Shown: positions 1-9,789, counted from the stretch's first letter. The stretch is DNA of 44,728 nucleotides from Pseudomonas brassicae (GCF_010671725.1 NZ_JAAHBU010000051.1:1-44728), one strand, 5' to 3'. Translations and numbers: made by a program. The notes: generated from the sequence alone by a model not told the origin.

Positions 1-81
1 CATGGTACGTTGCAACAAATGTGGGCGCTGGCAAGGCGAGTCGTCGCACCGCAGCTACCACATTTGTTGCAACGCGCCATG
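1..81. repeat. Long inverted repeat, 24-nt arms
   Basis: Arms at 1-24 and 58-81 are reverse complements with two mismatches; the core of each arm is GTTGCAACAAATGTGG, or its complement. The arms enclose a 33-nt loop. The left arm runs to the window edge, so it may be longer. It lies just downstream of the metY stop and could act as a transcription terminator for metY or for an unseen convergent gene, or be a dispersed palindromic element. The structure is directly visible; its role is inferred. Confidence 0.7.
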
Positions 82-153
82 GTCTGACAGATAGGCGTCG
101 CCAGCCTTGGTGGCCCGGCGAACAATCTGGGTGTAGCCACGACGTGCCAGCTA

Positions 154-1434
154 TCAAGCCCCCCGCGAAGCCTCCAGCGCCTGCGCCAGATCCGCCAGGA
201 TGTCATCGCTGTGCTCGATACCAATCGACAACCGCACCATGTCACGCGGCACACCCGCCTTTTCCAACTCGTCATCATTCAACTGACGATGCGTAGTAGA
301 CGCCGGATGACACGCCAGCGACTTGGCATCACCAATGTTCACCAAACGCACCACCAGCTTCAATGCATCGATGAACCGCGCTCCAGCCTCCTGGCCACCC
401 TTGATCCCGAACGACAGGATCGACGCAGGCTTGCCTTCGGTGTAACGCACCGCCAAGGCATGCTCCGGATGATCCGGCAGGCCGGCATACTTCACCCACG
501 CCACCTGCTCATGCGCCTTGAGGTAGTGGGCCACCTTCAACGCATTCTCGGTGTGCCGCTCCATGCGCAAGGCCAGGGTCTCCAGGCCCTGCAGGATCAG
601 GAACGCATTGAACGGCGACAACGCCGCCCCGGTGTTGCGCAACGGCACCACGCGGCAACGCCCAATGAACGCCGCCGGGCCAAAGGCCTCGGTATAGGTC
701 ACGCCGTGGTAGGACGGGTCGGGGGTGTTGAGCAAGGCAAACCGCTGCTTGTGCTCGGCCCACGGGAACGTGCCCGAATCGATCACGATGCCACCAATGC
801 TGGTGCCGTGCCCACCGATGTACTTGGTCAGCGAGTGCACCACCACGTCAGCACCATGCTCGAACGGCCGGCACAGGATCGGCGTGGCCACGGTGTTGTC
901 GACAATCAGCGGCACGCCATGGCGGTGCGCCGCATCGGCCAACGCTCGCAGGTCGACGATGTTGCCGGCCGGGTTGCCGATCGACTCGCAGAACACTGCC
1001 TTGGTCTTGTCGTCGATCAGCGCTTCCAGCGCAGCAATGTCGTCATGCGCGGCAAAGCGGGTCTGGATGCCGTAGCGCGGCAAGGTGTGCGCCAGCAGGT
1101 TGTAGGTGCCGCCATACAGCTTGGCCACCGAGACGATGTTGTCGCCGGCCTCGGCCACGGTCTGGATCGCGTAGGTGATGGCCGCCATGCCCGATGCCAC
1201 CGCCAGCGCACCGACACCGCCCTCCAGGGCCGCCATGCGCTGTTCCAGCACGTCGTTGGTGGGGTTCATGATGCGGCTGTAGATATTGCCCGCGACCTTC
1301 AGGTCGAACAGGTCGGCCCCATGCTGGGTGTCGTCGAAGGCAAACGAGGTGGTCTGGTAGATCGGCACCGCAACCGCTTTGGTGGTCGGATCGGGGCTGA
1401 AGCCCGCGTGGATCGCCAAGGTTTCCAGCTTCAT
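154..1434 (-). CDS. metY: O-acetylhomoserine sulfhydrylase (MetY type)
   Basis: Encodes a 426-residue PLP enzyme of the Cys/Met-metabolism family, acting in the cytoplasm. The likely reaction makes homocysteine from O-acetyl- (or O-succinyl-) homoserine and sulfide. The Schiff-base lysine lies in SLTKYIGGHG at about residues 201-210 (K204), and the cofactor-binding Asp in VDNT at about 178-181. Length and the N-terminal LAIHAG/YQTTSF motifs fit MetY better than the shorter MetB/MetZ enzymes. The ATG at 1434 is chosen because the family N-terminus begins there and AAGGA lies about 10 nt upstream; an ATG at 1509 would add an unlikely tail. It is divergent from the SulP gene across a 276-bp gap in which I see no riboswitch. 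Confidence 0.9.
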   Translation of the reverse strand: MKLETLAIHAGFSPDPTTKAVAVPIYQTTSFAFDDTQHGADLFDLKVAGNIYSRIMNPTNDVLEQRMAALEGGVGALAVASGMAAITYAIQTVAEAGDNIVSVAKLYGGTYNLLAHTLPRYGIQTRFAAHDDIAALEALIDDKTKAVFCESIGNPAGNIVDLRALADAAHRHGVPLIVDNTVATPILCRPFEHGADVVVHSLTKYIGGHGTSIGGIVIDSGTFPWAEHKQRFALLNTPDPSYHGVTYTEAFGPAAFIGRCRVVPLRNTGAALSPFNAFLILQGLETLALRMERHTENALKVAHYLKAHEQVAWVKYAGLPDHPEHALAVRYTEGKPASILSFGIKGGQEAGARFIDALKLVVRLVNIGDAKSLACHPASTTHRQLNDDELEKAGVPRDMVRLSIGIEHSDDILADLAQALEASRGA

Positions 1435-1710
1435 GAGGCAGTCGTTCCTTGAAAGGTCATGGGGAGCCAGAGCATGCGCGGCCAGCGAAGCCAAGGTCAA
1501 GCCTTGCACCTTCGGGCGCTCGAACCGAAAATGCCGGTACTTTCGCGCAGCAGATCAGCCAGGCCGCACTGGCACGCGTGCCGCCACCGGACCGCAGCGC
1601 CGCCACGCCAGCCACCGGCGATTGAGGTAAGCTGGCCAACCTGTTCACCCTTGTGTTCCCCACGCCCCGGCCCTGCGCCACCGGGCGCCGCCTTGCCGAT
1701 TGGAATCCCG

Positions 1711-3177
1711 ATGCAACCTACACGCAAACTCCTCCGACTCGCGCCCCTGCGCGCCGATGTCCTGGCCGGCCTGACCACCGCCTTCGCCCTGGTGCCCGAG
1801 TGCATCGCCTTTGCCCTGGTCGCGCACCTCAACCCGCTGATGGGCCTGTACGGCGCCTTCATCATCTGCACCCTGACCGCGCTGTTCGGCGGGCGCCCGG
1901 GCATGGTCTCCGGCGCCGCCGGCTCGATGGCCGTGGTGATCGTTGCGCTGGTGGTGCAACACGGCGTGCAGTACCTGCTGGCCACGGTGTTGCTGGGCGG
2001 GTTGATCATGCTGCTGTTCGGCCTGCTACGCCTGGGCAAGCTGGTGCGCCTGGTGCCGTACCCGGTGATGCTCGGCTTCGTCAATGGCCTGGCGATCGTC
2101 ATTGCGCTGGCCCAGCTCGAACACTTCAAGGACGGCCAGCTGTGGCTCGCTGGGACGGCGCTGTACCTGATGCTGGGCCTGGTGGCGCTGACCATGGCGA
2201 TCGTCTACGTGCTGCCGCGCCTGACCCGCAGCGTACCCCCCGCGCTGGTGGCGATCCTGGGTGTGGGCCTGCTGGTGTACCTGTTCGACCTGCCCACCCG
2301 CACCCTCGGCGACATGGCGCACATCGCCGGCGGCTTGCCGATGCTGGCGCTGCCGCAACTGCCGTGGAGCCTGCAGACCCTGTATATCATCGCCCCCTAC
2401 GCGGTGCTGATGGCCATGGTCGGCCTGCTGGAAACCCTGCTGACGCTCAACCTCACCGATGAGATCACCGAAAGCCGCGGCCATCCCGACCGTGAGTGCG
2501 TCGCCCTCGGGGCCGCCAACATGGTCTCGGGGCTGTGCGGTGGCATGGGCGGTTGCGCCATGATCGGACAGACCGTGATCAACCTCAGTTCTGGCGGGCG
2601 CGGGCGCCTGTCCGGCGTGGTGGCCGGGCTGATGGTGCTGATGTTCGTGCTGTTTCTGGCGCCGCTGATCGAGCGCATCCCGCTGGCGGCGCTGGTGGGG
2701 GTGATGTTCGTGGTGGCGCAGCAGACCTTCGCCTGGGCTTCGCTGCGGGTGCTGCACAAGGTCCCGGTCAACGATGTGCTGGCCATCGTGGCGGTCACGC
2801 TGGTGACGGTGTTCACCGACCTGGCCATGGCCGTGCTGTTCGGCATCGTCATCGCCGCGCTGAACTTCGCCTGGCAGCAGGCGCGCGAACTGTACGCCGA
2901 CAGCAGCCTCCAGGCAGACGGCAGCAAGCTCTACCGTGCGCACGGCACCTTGTTCTTTGCCTCGGTCACGACGTTTCTGAACCAGTTCAGCCACGCCGAC
3001 GACCCGGCCGAGGTCACCCTGGACTGTGCACACCTGCGGGTGGTGGACTATTCGGCGATTGCCGCCATCAAGACCCTGCGCGAGCGCTACGCCAAGGCCG
3101 GCAAGCACCTGCGCGTGGTGCACCTCACCGAGCGCTGCAAGCAACTGCTCAAGCGTGCGGGGGTGCCGCACGCTTGA
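1711..3177 (+). CDS. SulP-family anion transporter with STAS domain
   Basis: A 488-residue inner-membrane protein of the SLC26/SulP family, which carries sulfate, bicarbonate or dicarboxylates. About the first 390 residues are hydrophobic helices, including the family's early segment around LVPECIAFALVAHLNP. The C-terminal ~90 residues form a soluble STAS domain (VTLDCAHLRVVDYSAIAAI). The substrate cannot be read from sequence. The neighbouring sulfur gene metY makes sulfate tempting, but many SulP proteins move other anions. The start at 1711 follows GGAA and matches the family N-terminus. Its stop codon abuts the stop of the convergent EF-G gene with no spacer. Confidence 0.88.
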   Translation: MQPTRKLLRLAPLRADVLAGLTTAFALVPECIAFALVAHLNPLMGLYGAFIICTLTALFGGRPGMVSGAAGSMAVVIVALVVQHGVQYLLATVLLGGLIMLLFGLLRLGKLVRLVPYPVMLGFVNGLAIVIALAQLEHFKDGQLWLAGTALYLMLGLVALTMAIVYVLPRLTRSVPPALVAILGVGLLVYLFDLPTRTLGDMAHIAGGLPMLALPQLPWSLQTLYIIAPYAVLMAMVGLLETLLTLNLTDEITESRGHPDRECVALGAANMVSGLCGGMGGCAMIGQTVINLSSGGRGRLSGVVAGLMVLMFVLFLAPLIERIPLAALVGVMFVVAQQTFAWASLRVLHKVPVNDVLAIVAVTLVTVFTDLAMAVLFGIVIAALNFAWQQARELYADSSLQADGSKLYRAHGTLFFASVTTFLNQFSHADDPAEVTLDCAHLRVVDYSAIAAIKTLRERYAKAGKHLRVVHLTERCKQLLKRAGVPHA

Positions 3178-5282
3178 TCAGCCCTGCTTCTTGATGATCG
3201 CATCGGCAATACTCGCCGGCGCCTCGGCATACTTGGTGAACTCCATCGTGTAGCTGGCCCGGCCCTGGGTCATCGAGCGCATCTGCGTGGAGTAGCCGAA
3301 CATCTCGCCCAGCGGCACCTCGGCGCGTACCACCTTGCCGGCCGGGGTGTCTTCACCTTCCTGGATCAGCCCGCGGCGCCGGCTCAGGTCGCCAAGGATG
3401 TCGCCCTGGTACTCCTCGGGCGTCACCACCTCGACCTTCATCACCGGTTCCAGCAGTACCGCAGCGCCTTTTTGCGCCAGCTGCTTGGTGGCCATCGACG
3501 CCGCCACCTTGAACGCCATCTCGTTGGAGTCGACGTCATGGTACGAGCCATCGAATACCGTGGCCTTCAGGCCGATCAATGGGTAGCCGGCCAGCACGCC
3601 GTTCTTCATCTGGTCCTCGATGCCTTTCTGGATCGCCGGGATGTACTCGCGGGGTATCACGCCGCCGACCACTTCGTTGACGAACTCCAGGCCTTCCTTG
3701 CCCTCGTCGCCGGGGGCGAAGCGGATCCAGCAATGCCCGTATTGCCCGCGCCCACCGGACTGGCGCACGAACTTGCCCTCGATCTCGCAGGTGTTGCGGA
3801 TCTTCTCGCGGTAGGCCACCTGCGGCTTGCCGACGTTGGCCTCGACGTTGAACTCGCGTTTCATGCGGTCGACGATGATGTCCAGGTGCAGCTCGCCCAT
3901 GCCGGAAATGATGGTCTGCGCGGTTTCCTCGTCGGTGCGTACCCGGAACGACGGGTCTTCCTGGGCCAGCTTGCTCAGGGCGATGCCCATTTTTTCCTGG
4001 TCGGCCTTGGTCTTGGGCTCTACCGCCACCGAGATCACCGGGTCGGGGAAGTCCATGCGTTCGAGGATGATCGGCTTGTTGATGTCGCACAGGGTGTCGC
4101 CGGTGGTCACGTCCTTCATGCCGATGAGTGCGGCGATGTCGCCGGCGCACACGGCCTTGATCTCGGCGCGCTGGTTGGCGTGCATCTGCACCATGCGCCC
4201 CACGCGCTCCTTCTTGCCCTTGACCGAGTTGAGCACCGCATCGCCCGAGTTCAACACCCCTGAATACACCCGGGCAAAGGTCAGCGTACCGACGAAGGGG
4301 TCGGTGGCGATCTTGAACGCCAGGGCCGAGAACGGTTCGTTGTCGTCGGCGTGGCGCTCCAGGTGCTTGTCTTGGTGGTCGGGGTCGGTGCCATTGATCG
4401 AGGCGATTTCGGACGGGGCAGGCAGGTAGTCGATCACCGCGTCGAGCATCAGCGGCACGCCTTTGTTCTTGAACGACGAGCCGCAGATGGCGGGCACGAT
4501 TTCGTTGGCCAGGGTGCGCTTGCGCAGGCCGGCCTTGATTTGCGCGTTGCTCAGCTCCTCGCCGTTCAGGTACAGCTCCATGAACTCGTCGTTGGCTTCG
4601 GCGGCTGCCTCGACCATGTGCGCACGCCACTCGTTGGCCAGCTCCTGCAGGTCTGCCGGGATCTGTTCTTCGCGATAACTGGTGCCATTGTCGTCGTCAT
4701 TCCAGTAGATGGCCTTCATCCGGAGCAGGTCGATCTGCCCGATGAAGTGTTCTTCGGCGCCGATCGCCAGCTGGATCGGTACCGGGTGGTGGCCCAGGCG
4801 CTTGTCGATCTGCTTGACCACGCGCAGGAAGTCGGCGCCCTGGCGGTCCATCTTGTTCACGTAGGCCAGGCGCGGCACATGGTATTTGTTGGCCTGGCGC
4901 CAGACGGTCTCGGACTGCGGTTCGACCCCGTCGGCGCCGCTGAACACCACCACCGCGCCGTCGAGCACGCGCAGCGAGCGCTCCACCTCGATGGTGAAGT
5001 CGACGTGGCCGGGGGTGTCGATGATGTTGAAGCGGTATTTGTCGGGGAACTGCTTGGTCGAGCCTTGCCAGAAGGCGGTGGTAGCGGCGGAGGTGATGGT
5101 GATGCCGCGTTCCTGTTCCTGGGCCATCCAGTCCATGGTGGCGGCACCGTCGTGCACTTCGCCCATCTTGTGGTTGACCCCGGTGTAGAACAGGATGCGT
5201 TCGGTGGTGGTGGTCTTGCCCGCGTCGACGTGGCGACGATACCGATATTGCGGTACAGCTCGATGGGGGTGGTGCGCGCCAT
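3178..5282 (-). CDS. fusB: Elongation factor G, second copy (frameshifted near start)
   Basis: Translational GTPase that moves tRNAs and mRNA through the ribosome or aids ribosome recycling. It would be 701 residues if intact. GTPase motifs DTPGHVDF and NKMD and the full domain II-V sequence are present. The gene is not in a str operon (no rpsL/rpsG/tufA nearby), so it is the extra EF-G paralogue, called fusB or fusA2 in pseudomonads. The frame is broken at about 5231-5233. The 5' frame encodes [17 protein letters not shown], and the next residues ([14 protein letters not shown], the P-loop) are in another frame. One missing G in a G run explains this exactly. I suspect a sequencing error. 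If real, the gene is dead. Confidence 0.88.
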
Positions 5283-5379
5283 GGTCGTTCACCTGTGCAA
5301 GCGGCGGGCAGCCTGTGGCCCGGGTTCTTCCAGTTAAGCAGAAGAATGCGCAGGTGCCGCTACCGGTCGGCGCGCGTGT

Positions 5380-5769
5380 TCAGACCTCTACGGTGTAGCT
5401 CAGGCCCAGCTCGTCGCCGGGTACGCCGCGGATGCCCCAGTTTTCGCGTGGGGTCTCGAACAGGGTGATTTCGATGTCCTGGGGGTGGATGCCGGTATGT
5501 TCGCCGATGCGCTGGAACAGCTGACGGATCAGGTCTTTTTTCGCGGCGGTGCTACGGCCTTCGAACAGGCTGATCTCGATGATCAGGTAGTGTTGCGAGC
5601 GGTCCTGCGGGTAGAGGAAATCGGCGGGGTCCAGGGCGATGTAGCGCTGGAAGCGTTTTTCCACCGGGTACTGCAGGGCGTTCATGACGGCGCCGTGGAT
5701 GGCGTCGGCGAGGGCGCCGCGGTGTTGGTCGAGGGTGGTGCGCAATCCGTAGATCTTGATCTGGGCCAT
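5380..5769 (-). CDS. Tautomerase-superfamily protein without Pro-1
   Basis: A 129-residue protein resembling the longer tautomerase family (Tautomerase_2 type), with a beta-alpha-beta layout and the segments QYPVEKRFQRYIALDPADF and YLIIEISLFEGRS. The start at 5769 fits the family beginning MAQIKIYG; a start at 5841 would lie in the repeat patch. Classical 4-oxalocrotonate tautomerases use an N-terminal proline exposed after Met removal. Here residue 2 is Ala, so the usual catalytic base is missing. Chemistry and substrate are unknown. It follows fusB on the same strand with about 97 bp between them, probably under its own promoter. Confidence 0.75.
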   Translation of the reverse strand: MAQIKIYGLRTTLDQHRGALADAIHGAVMNALQYPVEKRFQRYIALDPADFLYPQDRSQHYLIIEISLFEGRSTAAKKDLIRQLFQRIGEHTGIHPQDIEITLFETPRENWGIRGVPGDELGLSYTVEV

Positions 5770-5820
5770 GGCAACGATCCGTGTAGGGCGGGGGGAGTGC
5801 ATCGTGGCGGATGGCCCTTT

Positions 5821-6022
5821 CGCTGGCAAGCCAGCTCCCACAGGGCCCGTCGTGATCTCGCCATCACCGCTGTGGCTGTGGGAACTGGCTGGCTAGCTCC
5901 TTCATGGCCAATTGTGATCTCGCCATCACCGCTGTGGCTGTGGGAACTGGCTGGCTAGCTCCTTCATAGCCAATTGTGATCTCGCCATCACCGCTGTCAC
6001 TGTGGGAGCTGGCTTGCCAGCG
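5821..6022. repeat. REP pair enclosing a degenerate REP array
   Basis: A perfect 22-bp inverted pair lies at 5821-5842 and 6001-6022 (right copy TGTGGGAGCTGGCTTGCCAG plus CG). This is the Pseudomonas REP consensus type, GGGAGC-GGCTTGCC. Between the two, further degenerate copies (GTGGGAACTGGCTGGCTAGC) occur. The patch occupies the gap between the tautomerase gene and the oxidoreductase operon and holds no convincing gene. Confidence 0.9.
5852..5997. repeat. 62-bp tandem repeat, 2.3 copies
   Basis: Units start at 5852, 5914 and 5976, each beginning GTGATCTCGCCATCACCGCT. Copies one and two differ at one base (CATGGCC versus CATAGCC); the third is cut off after about 22 nt by the outer REP. Each full unit contains one degenerate REP arm plus a linker, so the array looks like a REP unit duplicated in tandem. 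Confidence 0.9.
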
Positions 6023-6041
6023 AAGAGGCCCCGGAGGTTAC

Positions 6042-7204
6042 TCAGACCTCGGTCCAGCGCCCATCCCCCGCGTTCGACTGCACGCACGCTTCGATGAAGG
6101 CCATGCCGCGCACGCCGTCCTCGGCGGTGGGGCACAGCAGCGACTGGGCACTCGGTGCACGCTGCTCGCGACGCGCCATGATGCGCTCGGCCGCTTCGCT
6201 GTAGATGTTGGCGAACGCCTCCAGCAAGCCTTCCGGCTGCCCCGCCTTGATACGTGTCGACAACTTCGCCGACTCGCTCAGCCACGCCTCGCCACGGCGC
6301 AGGATCTGGTGCGGCTGGTCCTGATGGCGCAGTTCGAGGCGGTCCGGCTCTTCCTGGTGCCAGTAGATCGAGCCGGTCGAACCGAATACCCGCAGCTGCA
6401 GGCCATGGCGGTGGCCGGCGGCGACGAAGCTGGCCCAGAGCATGCCGCGTGCGCCGTTGGTCAAGCGCAGCTTCACGTGCGCGTTGTCGTCCGACTGGCG
6501 CCCTGGCACCAGTGTGCTCAGCTCGGCCGAGACCTGGCTGACCTCCTGCCCGCTGACAAAGCGCAGCAACTGGTGCGCATGCACCCCCACATCGGCCAGC
6601 ACCGACGACGCCCCGGCCTGTGCCGGGTCGGTGCGCCAGGCCAGCGCCTTGACCCCCTGCTGTTCCAGCGGGTGGGTGCCGAATGCACTGGCGTGCTCCA
6701 CCTGCACCAGGCGCACCTCGCCGATGGCGCCACGGGCGATCAGCTCACGGGCTTCACGCACCAGTGGGTAGCCACTGTAGTTGTGGGTCAGCAGGTGCAG
6801 CGCCGGGCCCCTGCGTGCGCGCTCCAGCAACTGGTGCGCCTCGGCCAGGCTGGAGGCCAGCGGCTTGTCGCAGATCACGTCGATGCCCTGGTCGAGAAAT
6901 GCCAGGCTGGCCGGCACGTGCACGGTATTGGGCGCCATGATCGCAACCGCTTGCACACCGTCAGGGCGTGCCGCTTCGGCACGGCCATGCTCTGGTGGTC
7001 GGCATACACCCGATCAGGCGCCACGCCATAGGCCTGGGCGGCCGCGTGATTGCGCGCCGGGTCGCGGGCAAACACGCCGGCCACCAGCTCGAAGTGGCCG
7101 TCCAGTTGTGCGGCATAGCGGTGGGTGGCGCCGATCGAGGATTCCAGGCCACCGCCGACAAAGCCCAGGCGCAGACGTTGGCTGGGGTTGGCGACGGTCT
7201 TCAT
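6042..7204 (-). CDS. Gfo/Idh/MocA oxidoreductase (frameshifted)
   Basis: NAD(P)-dependent oxidoreductase, 387 residues if repaired. The N-terminal Rossmann part begins [19 protein letters not shown]. The family catalytic-side motif follows in the second part, with CDKP at the EKP position and a C-terminal sheet domain. The ATG at 7204 overlaps the aroQ stop (ATGA), so translation is coupled. The frame breaks at about 6977: the first part ends ...HQSMAVP and [17 protein letters not shown] continues in the other frame, which one missing C (plus strand) restores. It is the third gene of an operon with aroQ and another Gfo/Idh/MocA enzyme. The substrate is unknown; a cyclitol or quinate-like compound is plausible from context. 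Confidence 0.83.
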
Positions 7205-7656
7205 GGCAGGTCTCCTTGCGCGGTGCGCTGCAGGTGGGCGAAGTGGCGGATGGCAAGCGCGTAGCCATGGGTGCCGAAACCCGCCAGCACGGCCGTGGCC
7301 ACCAGCGATACATAGGAGTGATGACGGAACGCTTCGCGGCGGTGCACGTTGGAAATGTGTACCTCGATCACCGGCACTTCGGCGGCGATCAGCGCGTCGT
7401 GGATCGCCACCGAGGTGTGGGTCCAGGCGCCGGGGTTGATCACGATGCCGGCCACCCGGCCACGGGCCTGGTGGATCCAGTCGATCATCTGGCCTTCGTG
7501 GTTGGTCTGCTGGAACTCGATGCTCAGTTCCAGCTCGGCGCCGGTGCCTCGGCACAGGGTTTCGACATCCGCCAGGGTTTCGCGGCCATAGACTTCGGGC
7601 TGGCGCAGGCCCAGCATGTTCAGGTTGGGGCCGTTGAGTACGAGCAGGGTGGGCAT
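7201..7656 (-). CDS. aroQ: Type II 3-dehydroquinate dehydratase
   Basis: A 151-residue type II dehydroquinase interconverting 3-dehydroquinate and 3-dehydroshikimate. Family motifs are clear: [17 protein letters not shown] at the N-terminus with the catalytic Tyr, [16 protein letters not shown] in the middle, and [18 protein letters not shown] toward the C-terminus. The start is the ATG at 7656, giving [11 protein letters not shown]. It sits between two Gfo/Idh/MocA oxidoreductase genes, overlapping the downstream one by 4 nt. A biosynthetic aroQ usually sits next to accB/accC, so this copy is more likely catabolic, feeding quinate- or shikimate-type compounds toward protocatechuate. That role is inferred. 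Confidence 0.93.
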   Translation of the reverse strand: MPTLLVLNGPNLNMLGLRQPEVYGRETLADVETLCRGTGAELELSIEFQQTNHEGQMIDWIHQARGRVAGIVINPGAWTHTSVAIHDALIAAEVPVIEVHISNVHRREAFRHHSYVSLVATAVLAGFGTHGYALAIRHFAHLQRTAQGDLP

Positions 7657-7699
7657 GGGCGGGTTTCCGTTCAAGTAAGGTGCGGGGGGGGCGTCGCTG

Positions 7700-8752
7700 T
7701 CAGAGCTGCTGGATGTTCACCGTGTGGCCAGTGCGCGCGGCTTCGCCGATGGCGTCGATGACCTGCAGGTTGCGCAGGCCGTCGCGCACGCTGACCAGTG
7801 GCTCGGCGTGGCCGCGTATCACCTGGCAGAAATGCGCCAGCTGGCGTGCCAGCGGGTCGGCCTCCTCGAGGCTGGCGGTGGTGCACTGGAACGGCCGCCA
7901 CCACGAGCGTTGCTCGTCGCGGGCGTAGTATTTCAGGCGCATGGTCGGGATCGACAGCGAACCCTGGGTACCGGCCAGCACGTAGCAGTCTTCGTCGGCG
8001 TAGCTGGGGTAGTCGAGGTTTTCCCGTGCGGTCTGTTCCCAGCTGCGCGCGCAGGCCGCCGTGTCGGAAAGCATGAAGGTGCCCAGTGCACCACTGGCAA
8101 AGCGCAGGCTGATGGCAATGCTGTCCTCCACCGCAAAGCCGCGGGTGGCATTGGAGGCCTGGGCTTGCACGGCGACGATCTCGCCGCACAGCGAGCGCAG
8201 GTTGCCGATCTCGTGGATCAGGTTGATCAGCACCGGGCCACCCCCGGCCTCGCGGCGCCACGGGGCGGCGTCGAAGTAGTCGTCGGGCTTGTAGAACAGG
8301 GCACTGCCCATCACCGCCACCAGGTTGCCGAGCAGCCCCTCGGCGATCACTTCGCGGGCCTTGTGCAGGATCGCGCTGTGGGCGCGGTGGTGGCCGACCA
8401 GCAAACGAGCACCGCGCTGCTCGGCGATCGCGAGCAGGCGCTTGCCTTCTTCAAGGGTATGCGCCACCGGCTTTTCGATCAGCGCCGGTACGCCGCGCGC
8501 GACGCAGGCCAGCGCACCCTCGACATGCAACTGGTTGGGGGTGGCGAGAATCACGCCGTCAGGCGTTTGCGTGGCGAACAGGCTGGCGAGATCGGGGTAC
8601 AGCGGCACGTCGCAGGCCTGCGCCAGTTCGGCAGCGGCGGGGCATGGGTCGACGATGGCGGCCAGGGTGCACGCGGCGCTGGCCTGGATCAGTTCGATAT
8701 GGCGGCGGCCGATCAGGCCGGCACCGGCAACGGCAAGGCGGATTGCAGTCAT
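7700..8752 (-). CDS. Gfo/Idh/MocA family oxidoreductase
   Basis: An intact NAD(P)-dependent oxidoreductase of about 350 residues. The Rossmann motif GAGLIGRRH is at about residues 8-16, the EKP catalytic motif is present ([10 protein letters not shown]), and an ...[10 protein letters not shown] segment lies in the substrate domain. ATG 8752 is preferred over the in-frame GTG at 8761. It is first in a three-gene operon (this gene, aroQ, a second Gfo/Idh/MocA gene) and divergent from a LysR regulator 78 bp away. This is the usual arrangement for a LysR-controlled catabolic operon. The substrate cannot be assigned; the pairing with dehydroquinase suggests oxidation of a cyclohexane-carboxylate such as quinate, shikimate or an analogue. 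Confidence 0.85.
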   Translation of the reverse strand: MTAIRLAVAGAGLIGRRHIELIQASAACTLAAIVDPCPAAAELAQACDVPLYPDLASLFATQTPDGVILATPNQLHVEGALACVARGVPALIEKPVAHTLEEGKRLLAIAEQRGARLLVGHHRAHSAILHKAREVIAEGLLGNLVAVMGSALFYKPDDYFDAAPWRREAGGGPVLINLIHEIGNLRSLCGEIVAVQAQASNATRGFAVEDSIAISLRFASGALGTFMLSDTAACARSWEQTARENLDYPSYADEDCYVLAGTQGSLSIPTMRLKYYARDEQRSWWRPFQCTTASLEEADPLARQLAHFCQVIRGHAEPLVSVRDGLRNLQVIDAIGEAARTGHTVNIQQL

Positions 8753-8830
8753 GGTTCTCACTTTCTTGTTCTTGGACGAAGCAGGTTTGTGAGAGGCTAA
8801 TAAAAAAGCGCCAGGAGATAATCAGGCCAA

Positions 8831-9781
8831 ATGAAGAATCAGAATGCGCTGATAGCGAATAATGAGCCGCTGCTGCGCGACCTGCAGTTGTTCTGCGAAG
8901 TGGCGCGCCGCTCCAGTTTCATCGCGGCGGCGACCGAGACCGGGCTGTCACCGGCGCATGTGAGCAAGCGCATTGCGACCCTTGAGACGATGCTGGGGGT
9001 CAAGCTGTTCAACCGCACCACGCGCCGGGTCAACATCACCAGCGATGGCGAGGCGGCGTTCGCCTGGGCGCAGAAGATTCTCGAGGATGTCGGTGCCATG
9101 CTCGACGCGCTGTCGGGCGGGCAGAGCGAACCGCAGGGCACCCTGCGCGTGTGTACCAGCCTGCGCCTGGGGCGCGAGCATGTGGCGCCGATCCTGTCGT
9201 TGCTGCGTCGCCAGTACCCGGCGCTGGAGGTGTGGGTGGAGCTGCTGGACCGGCGTGTCGACCTGATCGCCGACAACTTCGACATCGACGTGCGGGTCGG
9301 CGAGGTACAGGAGAAGCACCTGATCGCGCACCGTATTGCCAGCAGCTCGCGAGTGCTGGCGGCGGCGCCCGACTACCTGGCCCGGCGCGGGCAGCCACGG
9401 GTGCCGGCAGACCTGGCGCAGCATGACTGCCTGTTGTTCCGCAGCCGTGACGATCGTTTCGGGGTGTGGCGCCTGGTGGGCCCGAATGGCGCCGAGACGG
9501 TCAAAGTCACAGGCCCCATGGCCTCCAACCACAGCGATATCGTGCGCCAGTGGGCGCATGACGGGCACGGCATCATCATGGCGTCGCGCTGGGATGTGGC
9601 GGCGAGCCTGAACAGCGGGGCGCTGGTGCAGGTGCTGCCGGGGTACTACCAGCCGGCAGACATCTGGGCGGTCACGGCAGTGCGCTCGTCAAGTTCGGCC
9701 AAGGTGCGCAGTTGTGTGGCGTTCTTGCGCGAGCAACTGGCGCAGGGGCCGTATGCATTGGGCGGCATGACGCAGGATTAG
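8831..9781 (+). CDS. LysR-family transcriptional regulator
   Basis: A 316-residue LysR-type regulator. The N-terminal winged helix-turn-helix is at about residues 15-75 (LQLFCEVARRSSFIAAATET, then LFNRTTRRVNIT), followed by a periplasmic-binding-like effector domain from about residue 100. Its sequence style (QPEGTLRV-like start of the effector domain, C-terminal VRSSSSAKVRSCVAFLRE) matches the CrgA/DmlR-like group. It is divergent from the aroQ-oxidoreductase operon and is probably its activator. The start at 8831 has AGGAG about 13 nt upstream. It is convergent with the SH3-domain gene. Confidence 0.9.
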   Translation: MKNQNALIANNEPLLRDLQLFCEVARRSSFIAAATETGLSPAHVSKRIATLETMLGVKLFNRTTRRVNITSDGEAAFAWAQKILEDVGAMLDALSGGQSEPQGTLRVCTSLRLGREHVAPILSLLRRQYPALEVWVELLDRRVDLIADNFDIDVRVGEVQEKHLIAHRIASSSRVLAAAPDYLARRGQPRVPADLAQHDCLLFRSRDDRFGVWRLVGPNGAETVKVTGPMASNHSDIVRQWAHDGHGIIMASRWDVAASLNSGALVQVLPGYYQPADIWAVTAVRSSSSAKVRSCVAFLREQLAQGPYALGGMTQD

Positions 9782-9789
9782 CCGGGGCT

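Noticed and set aside
2026..3171. 381-codon minus-strand frame opposite the SulP gene
   Set aside because: His/Gln/Arg-rich low-complexity composition typical of antisense frames; the plus strand encodes a clear SulP-STAS protein.
5852..5997. CRISPR array
   Set aside because: The 62-bp units are contiguous tandem copies without variable spacers and contain REP arms; no cas genes.
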